Shown here one piece after another: positions 59,759 to 64,000 of a stretch of 64,000 nt of DNA. The stretch's first letter is position 1, and each line of letters opens with the position of its first letter. Below the pieces are notes generated by a model. The model was given only the letters and a program-made list of their open reading frames with translations, had not been told where the DNA came from and ran no database searches. The position numbers were made by a program, and so were the translations under genes. Source of the DNA: Nonomuraea turcica (GTDB taxonomy: Bacteria; Actinomycetota; Actinomycetes; Streptosporangiales; Streptosporangiaceae); NCBI RefSeq assembly GCF_030718205.1, contig NZ_JAUZQF010000044.1:1-64000 (forward strand), written 5' to 3'.

Positions 59759-62700
59759 CGCGCCACTCCCAGCAGATCAAGAATGCGGACCGCCTCAGCG
59801 TGCCCACCCAACTGGGCGATGGCCGACCGGTAGAAGAGGATGTCGGCGATGACGCCGCCGCGGCTGTCGAGCGGCAGCTCGGTGGTCCACCGATCGACCG
59901 CCCGCCACATCTCCTCCCGCCCCAGCTCCGCCCACCGATCGTGGAACACCGCCCACAGCTGCCCCCGGTCCTTGGCGTCGTCGAAGTACCGGTGCACCTC
60001 GGCTGCCCACTCCAGCAGGCCTTCCGTGGGAAGTTGGGGAAGGATGTCCGCCATGGCCGACGACCTGATCAGCTGCGTCTGCCACCCGAGCCAGCTCGCC
60101 AGCGTGTAGGCCCGCTCCACTTCCCCCAAGCCCGCGAGGGCGCTCGCCGCGGCGGCCTCGAACGCCTTGCGCGTGCTCTCCGACTTGATCCCGGGATCCC
60201 CTCCCCTGAGTTCCAGCAGGGCGTCGATCTCGGCCACCGACAGGATCGGCATGAGCGCCAGTACGTCGTGCGCCCAGTCGTCGAGCCGCTTGTGGTCGCT
60301 GCCGAAAGGAGAGTGGTGCAGGCGCGCCACCCCATCGAGATAGCCCCCTTCGAAAAGCAGCGGCTTGACGGTCTCGGCCGCCGCCGGCGACAGCAGCCGG
60401 ACGAAGAACGGCGTCCAGTCGCCGATGCCGCGCACCAGCCACGGGCACTGCGCCGGATAACCGTCGTAGGCGGACTCATCGGCGACTTCGTCACGCAGCC
60501 GCCGCAGCCCGGCCATGATGGCCTCCATCACTGTGGGGTGCGGCGGATGGGTGCCCGCCGCCAGCACCGTGAGGCGTACCCAAGGATCGGGCTGGGCGTC
60601 GGCCAGGGCCATCAGGTGCGGGACGTCGTCCTCGTCCATGTCGGTGGCGGCCGCGTAGAGCATGTCCAGGGGCTCGTCGCCGAGCACCTGACCCACCCGA
60701 TGGGGGTATCGCCTGACGCCGCTCTCCCACGAACGCCATGCCCCCGGATAGGTACAGCGCTCCCACCAGGGCTCGCGGTACGACGCCCGCTGGTTGGGCT
60801 CGAGCGGCCCCTCGGGCAGATACGTGGCCAGCTGCCACACCAGCGTCGGCGCCAGCCCTTGCCGGTCCGTCTGGTCGTAGACCAGGTCGAGCGCTCGCCC
60901 GGCCTCCTCCGGCCCGAAAGCGGCCAGCCTGGCCAGCGCCCACTTGCGCGGAGGCCGGTCCGGCACGGAATCCTCCGCATCGTGCACGGTGATGCTCAAC
61001 GCCAGCTCGGTCTCCTCCCGGGTCAAGTACCGCCACATGGCCATCAGCCACGTCCAGAGACGGTCCTTGTCCTCGGCCCCGACGGCCCGCAGCGCCCTGC
61101 CGGCGTATCCAGCCGCGGCCAGGGCAGGGCACACCACGTCGAGCTCCACCATCTGCAGGTGCCTCAGCAGCTCCGGCTGCTCGAAGGCCACCTCGGCGTA
61201 CCGCTCCCGCTCGTCCCCCTCCAGCAGCGGAAGCAGCTGCATCAGGCAGACCACCCGCTTGGTGTAGTCCAGCTCCGCGACCACCCGTGCGGCCGCGTGC
61301 GCGGCGTGCTCCGCCGGCAGGACGCTGAACACCCCGTCGTGGTGGAGGCTCGGCATGAGCTCGTACTGCTGGTCGAGCGTGACCGGGCCGAGGAGAACAT
61401 TCTGGAACACGGCGTCCACCACGTCGCGGGACAACCACCGCGCCGCCGCCACGAACGCCTCTCCGCCGATCCGCCACCCCGGCTCGAAGCGTGACTGCAT
61501 CGCCGAGACCAGCCTGTCCCTGATCCCCGCGGACTCGGCCAGCTCCACCGGCACCTGTTTGGTCAGCCGGCATGCCGCGAAGGTGTCCATGACGCCGACC
61601 GCGTCCATCGCGTCGATCAGGATCCGCTCGGCGAGCGGCGCGGGCAGCAACGGCGCCAGCTCGCTCACCACCCACACGTGCACGAGCCCGCGATATCGGT
61701 GGTCGTCGGGCAGCCATTCCGCGACCGCCAGCGCGTCCTCGACCCGGCCCAGCTCCAGCAGCCGCCGCGCGTAGGCGGCACTCGCCGGGGCGAGATACTC
61801 CGGGAAGGCGTCCACCGACTTCTCCAGGATCTGCCGCAACGCCGGCAGGTGTTCCTCGTCGAGGTATGGCGACAGGCTCCGCAGGCCATGCGCTCTGGTG
61901 CTGTCGAACACCTCCCTGGCCAGCAGGGACAGCGCCCGGCCCGGCGGCCAGATCCCGTACCGCACGAGCTGGGCCGCGAGGTGGTGGCTCATCTCCGTGC
62001 CCAGCGCCGCCCGCTCGCCGGCCAGGGCCGCCGCGCACAGGATCTGCTCGGGCAGGTACGGCAGCCGCTCGCCCGCCTCGAAGGCCCGCTGGTTCGCGGC
62101 ACGCGCCCGGGCCGCCACCCGCCGCACGTCGGCGCGGTAGCCGTCCAGCTCGTCCGAGCCGGTCTCCCTGGCCCGCCGCCACAGGCTGTGTGTCAACGCG
62201 AACGCCTCCCGCATCGGCACGCCCGCCCCCGCCTCGTCGGGCACCAGATGCGCCGCGAGATGGCGAGCCAGATACGTGGGCACGGCGGTCGGCGACAGCT
62301 CCCGGGCCAGCAGAGCGGCCATGACCTCGCGCCCCCAGGCGACGTACGCCTCCCGGTACGCGGCGAGATCGCCGTCGCCGTCCAGCCGTTTACGCAACAT
62401 GCGGGTGATGAGCGGGTGCGCGATGAGGAAACTGTCGGGCTCGCGACCGGGCAGCACCAGCCGGTCCAGCAGCCGGACGGCCTGGCGGAGCCGGTCGGCG
62501 TCCAACGCCTTGCCCACGCGGGGAGCCAGGCTGCGGAGCTCGGTCAGGCGTACCGGGCCCTCGGCCACGGCGAGCAGGTTGAGCAACCGTCTGCCGTCCT
62601 TGAGCCGCTTGGCGTCGCGGGCCCGCCACTGCCGCTCCTGCTCCTCCTCCCACATCGCGAAATATCCATCCAGCCCTGGAGCGGCCCGCTCCAGCGCCGC

Positions 62701-64000
62701 GAGATCAACGAGCGGCCGATCCGCCAGATCACGCAGGTAGAGGCCGGTCGTCACCGGATCTCCTCGAGTGAGCCGCCACAACGCCGGGGCGATCTCGTCG
62801 ACCGGATCCTGTGGCCGTACCTGCCGCAGCAGCTCGGCCACGTCATCGGCGCACAGCGCTCCGAGCCGCGTGACCGTGGTGTCCGGCAGGTTGAGCGCCT
62901 CCGCCCACGCCTCGGCCGAGGGCCGGCGAGCGGTGTGCCGCGCGGACAACACGATCCGCACGCCCGGCCCCGGACGCCGGGGAAAGTCCGCCGGTCCCGG
63001 CTCCCAGCCGGCCTCATCCAGTGCGTCCACGATCACGAGCAACGTCACCCCGTCGGGTGCCGGCCGGGATAACAACGCCGCCAGCGCGTCCCTGGCCCGC
63101 GCTTCGCCGGCGTTGTAGTCGTAGCCGACCCCGTGCACGCGAGCGACACGATGCAGCAGGTTCGTGAACACCTCACCGGCCCCGGTGGCCTCGTAACGCA
63201 AGCTGACCGGCACGAACACCGGCCGCACCCGCGGCTGGCCCGCCGCCACCGCCGTCGCCCACCGCACCAGCAGCGTGCTCTTGCCGGCCCCCGCCTCACC
63301 GCAGACGAGGTGGTACGGCGGCGCGTCCGGATCGGCGAGCCACGCGTCGAGCGCGTCCAGCTCGGTGGCCCGTCCGGCGAACGGCAACGTGCCCTGGCTG
63401 CCGCGTAAGTGGGTGTCGATGAAGTTCGCGATCTGCCCGCGCCCGGGCGCGCCGACGTCCCCGGCCAGCTCGTCGGCCGCGTCGAGCGCCGCCCCCAGTT
63501 CGGGCCAGCGCTGGATGATCTCCACGGCGGGAACGGCGTAAACCGTGCCCCCGACCGCGCGCCCCTCGTCTTCGTCGTCCTCCTGCATCCAGCAGATCAC
63601 GCCTACCGCCACCTGCCCCGCGACGGTGTCTACCAGCACAGGCCCGCCGCTGAACCCGCGTGGCCGCATGCGTGCCGCCACCTCATCCGAGAACAGCTGG
63701 ATCACCGGCATGCCGTCATGGATCGTCGTCCGCCGCACGGCGACCCGGGCAGGCAAGGACTGCGGCTCGACGGTGGACGGATTGTGCGTCGGCCACCCCA
63801 GCCCCACCACCCGCGTCTCCCCCGCCGCCTCCGCGTCCCGCCCCAGCGGAACGGGCCGCCAGCCCGGTGGCAGCGGCGTCCCCGGATCGAGCTCCAGCAA
63901 CGCCACATCCAGCCGCAGGTCGTGGTCGGCGTAAACGCCCTCCACCAGCACATCCGGCGCCAACCGCACCACCACCCGCTCGTTCCGCAGCCTGGTACGG
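59755..64000 (-). CDS. Trypsin-like protease fused to STAND-type NTPase, 5' end off window
   Basis: At least 1,414 residues; the gene enters from the right edge without a start. From the N-terminal side it has a trypsin-like domain, with Asp in DHDLRLDVALLELDPG and nucleophile Ser in RPRGFSGGPVLVD; the catalytic His must lie upstream. An NTPase domain follows with Walker A VCGEAGAGKSTLL, Walker B TLLVIVDALDEAGW and a helical NACHT-like arm. The remaining roughly 900 residues are helical with TPR-like pieces (YARRLLELGRVEDALAVAE). Such layouts are seen in signal-sensing STAND ATPases, several with defence roles; a role here is inference. Confidence 0.8.
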   Translation of the reverse strand, partial: RTRLRNERVVVRLAPDVLVEGVYADHDLRLDVALLELDPGTPLPPGWRPVPLGRDAEAAGETRVVGLGWPTHNPSTVEPQSLPARVAVRRTTIHDGMPVIQLFSDEVAARMRPRGFSGGPVLVDTVAGQVAVGVICWMQEDDEDEGRAVGGTVYAVPAVEIIQRWPELGAALDAADELAGDVGAPGRGQIANFIDTHLRGSQGTLPFAGRATELDALDAWLADPDAPPYHLVCGEAGAGKSTLLVRWATAVAAGQPRVRPVFVPVSLRYEATGAGEVFTNLLHRVARVHGVGYDYNAGEARARDALAALLSRPAPDGVTLLVIVDALDEAGWEPGPADFPRRPGPGVRIVLSARHTARRPSAEAWAEALNLPDTTVTRLGALCADDVAELLRQVRPQDPVDEIAPALWRLTRGDPVTTGLYLRDLADRPLVDLAALERAAPGLDGYFAMWEEEQERQWRARDAKRLKDGRRLLNLLAVAEGPVRLTELRSLAPRVGKALDADRLRQAVRLLDRLVLPGREPDSFLIAHPLITRMLRKRLDGDGDLAAYREAYVAWGREVMAALLARELSPTAVPTYLARHLAAHLVPDEAGAGVPMREAFALTHSLWRRARETGSDELDGYRADVRRVAARARAANQRAFEAGERLPYLPEQILCAAALAGERAALGTEMSHHLAAQLVRYGIWPPGRALSLLAREVFDSTRAHGLRSLSPYLDEEHLPALRQILEKSVDAFPEYLAPASAAYARRLLELGRVEDALAVAEWLPDDHRYRGLVHVWVVSELAPLLPAPLAERILIDAMDAVGVMDTFAACRLTKQVPVELAESAGIRDRLVSAMQSRFEPGWRIGGEAFVAAARWLSRDVVDAVFQNVLLGPVTLDQQYELMPSLHHDGVFSVLPAEHAAHAAARVVAELDYTKRVVCLMQLLPLLEGDERERYAEVAFEQPELLRHLQMVELDVVCPALAAAGYAGRALRAVGAEDKDRLWTWLMAMWRYLTREETELALSITVHDAEDSVPDRPPRKWALARLAAFGPEEAGRALDLVYDQTDRQGLAPTLVWQLATYLPEGPLEPNQRASYREPWWERCTYPGAWRSWESGVRRYPHRVGQVLGDEPLDMLYAAATDMDEDDVPHLMALADAQPDPWVRLTVLAAGTHPPHPTVMEAIMAGLRRLRDEVADESAYDGYPAQCPWLVRGIGDWTPFFVRLLSPAAAETVKPLLFEGGYLDGVARLHHSPFGSDHKRLDDWAHDVLALMPILSVAEIDALLELRGGDPGIKSESTRKAFEAAAASALAGLGEVERAYTLASWLGWQTQLIRSSAMADILPQLPTEGLLEWAAEVHRYFDDAKDRGQLWAVFHDRWAELGREEMWRAVDRWTTELPLDSRGGVIADILFYRSAIAQLGGHAEAVRILDLLGVAR

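Noticed and set aside
59611..61494. A 627-codon plus-strand frame
   Set aside because: It is antisense to the protease-STAND gene, Arg/Pro/Gln-rich, and overlaps the Lrp gene in another frame.

Overview
The window is GC-rich actinobacterial DNA. The gene set (WhiB1, SigR/RsrA, DasR, PdtaS, nickel superoxide dismutase with its own peptidase, an RsbW-like kinase with a SigB/SigF-type sigma factor, PASTA kinase) points to a filamentous actinomycete. A Streptosporangiaceae member such as Nonomuraea is my best guess, from memory of family content only. No rRNA or tRNA gene and no CRISPR array was seen.

Region A (1-9.1 kb) is accessory. It starts with sparse, decayed DNA: a truncated tyrosine recombinase with a coiled-coil partner gene, and a few small membrane-protein genes. 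It then holds three tandem paralogous genes for secreted chymotrypsin-fold proteins of about 527 residues. All three keep the catalytic His and Asp but have Asp, Asn and Asp where the nucleophilic Ser should be. They also share a long inserted module that is far better conserved than the rest.

Region B (9.1-16.6 kb) is a nest of mobile elements. A 6.7 kb IS21-type element (9230-15958, 8-bp target duplication CCGCAATG) sits inside a vapC toxin gene. Its istB is in turn split by a recombinase-in-trio (RIT) element (11578-14923) with about 82-bp inverted repeats. istA and istB are also frameshifted. The IS21 element carries one unrecognised passenger gene. The vapB antitoxin gene survives intact next to the ruined toxin gene.

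Region C (16.6-52.8 kb) looks like stable chromosome. It holds a TPR-type regulator, malic enzyme, a polar amino-acid ABC transporter, a hydrolase/XRE regulator pair bracketed by inverted repeats, sodN/sodX, an anti-sigma/sigma pair, a lipid kinase, whiB1 with pdtaS, dasR, bioD, a NarL-type two-component operon, an acetolactate-synthase-like enzyme, a PASTA Ser/Thr kinase, two membrane HD-domain proteins preceded by a tiny membrane peptide, a sugar-nucleotide epimerase, sigR-rsrA, a DksA-like protein, an SRAP protein, aroA, rsgA, hisN, a fructosamine-kinase-family gene and a low-molecular-weight phosphatase.

Region D (52.8-64 kb) has the phosphate uptake operon pstSCAB with a PHO-box-like repeat upstream and an atypical response regulator at its end. 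It is followed by a beta-lactamase-fold hydrolase, a divergent phhA/Lrp pair for phenylalanine metabolism, and the 3' part of a very large gene encoding a trypsin-like protease fused to a STAND-type NTPase that runs off the right edge.

The most unusual content is the triplicated pseudo-protease cluster, the RIT-in-IS21-in-vapC nesting, the protease-STAND protein and several short repeats that copy gene 3' ends.
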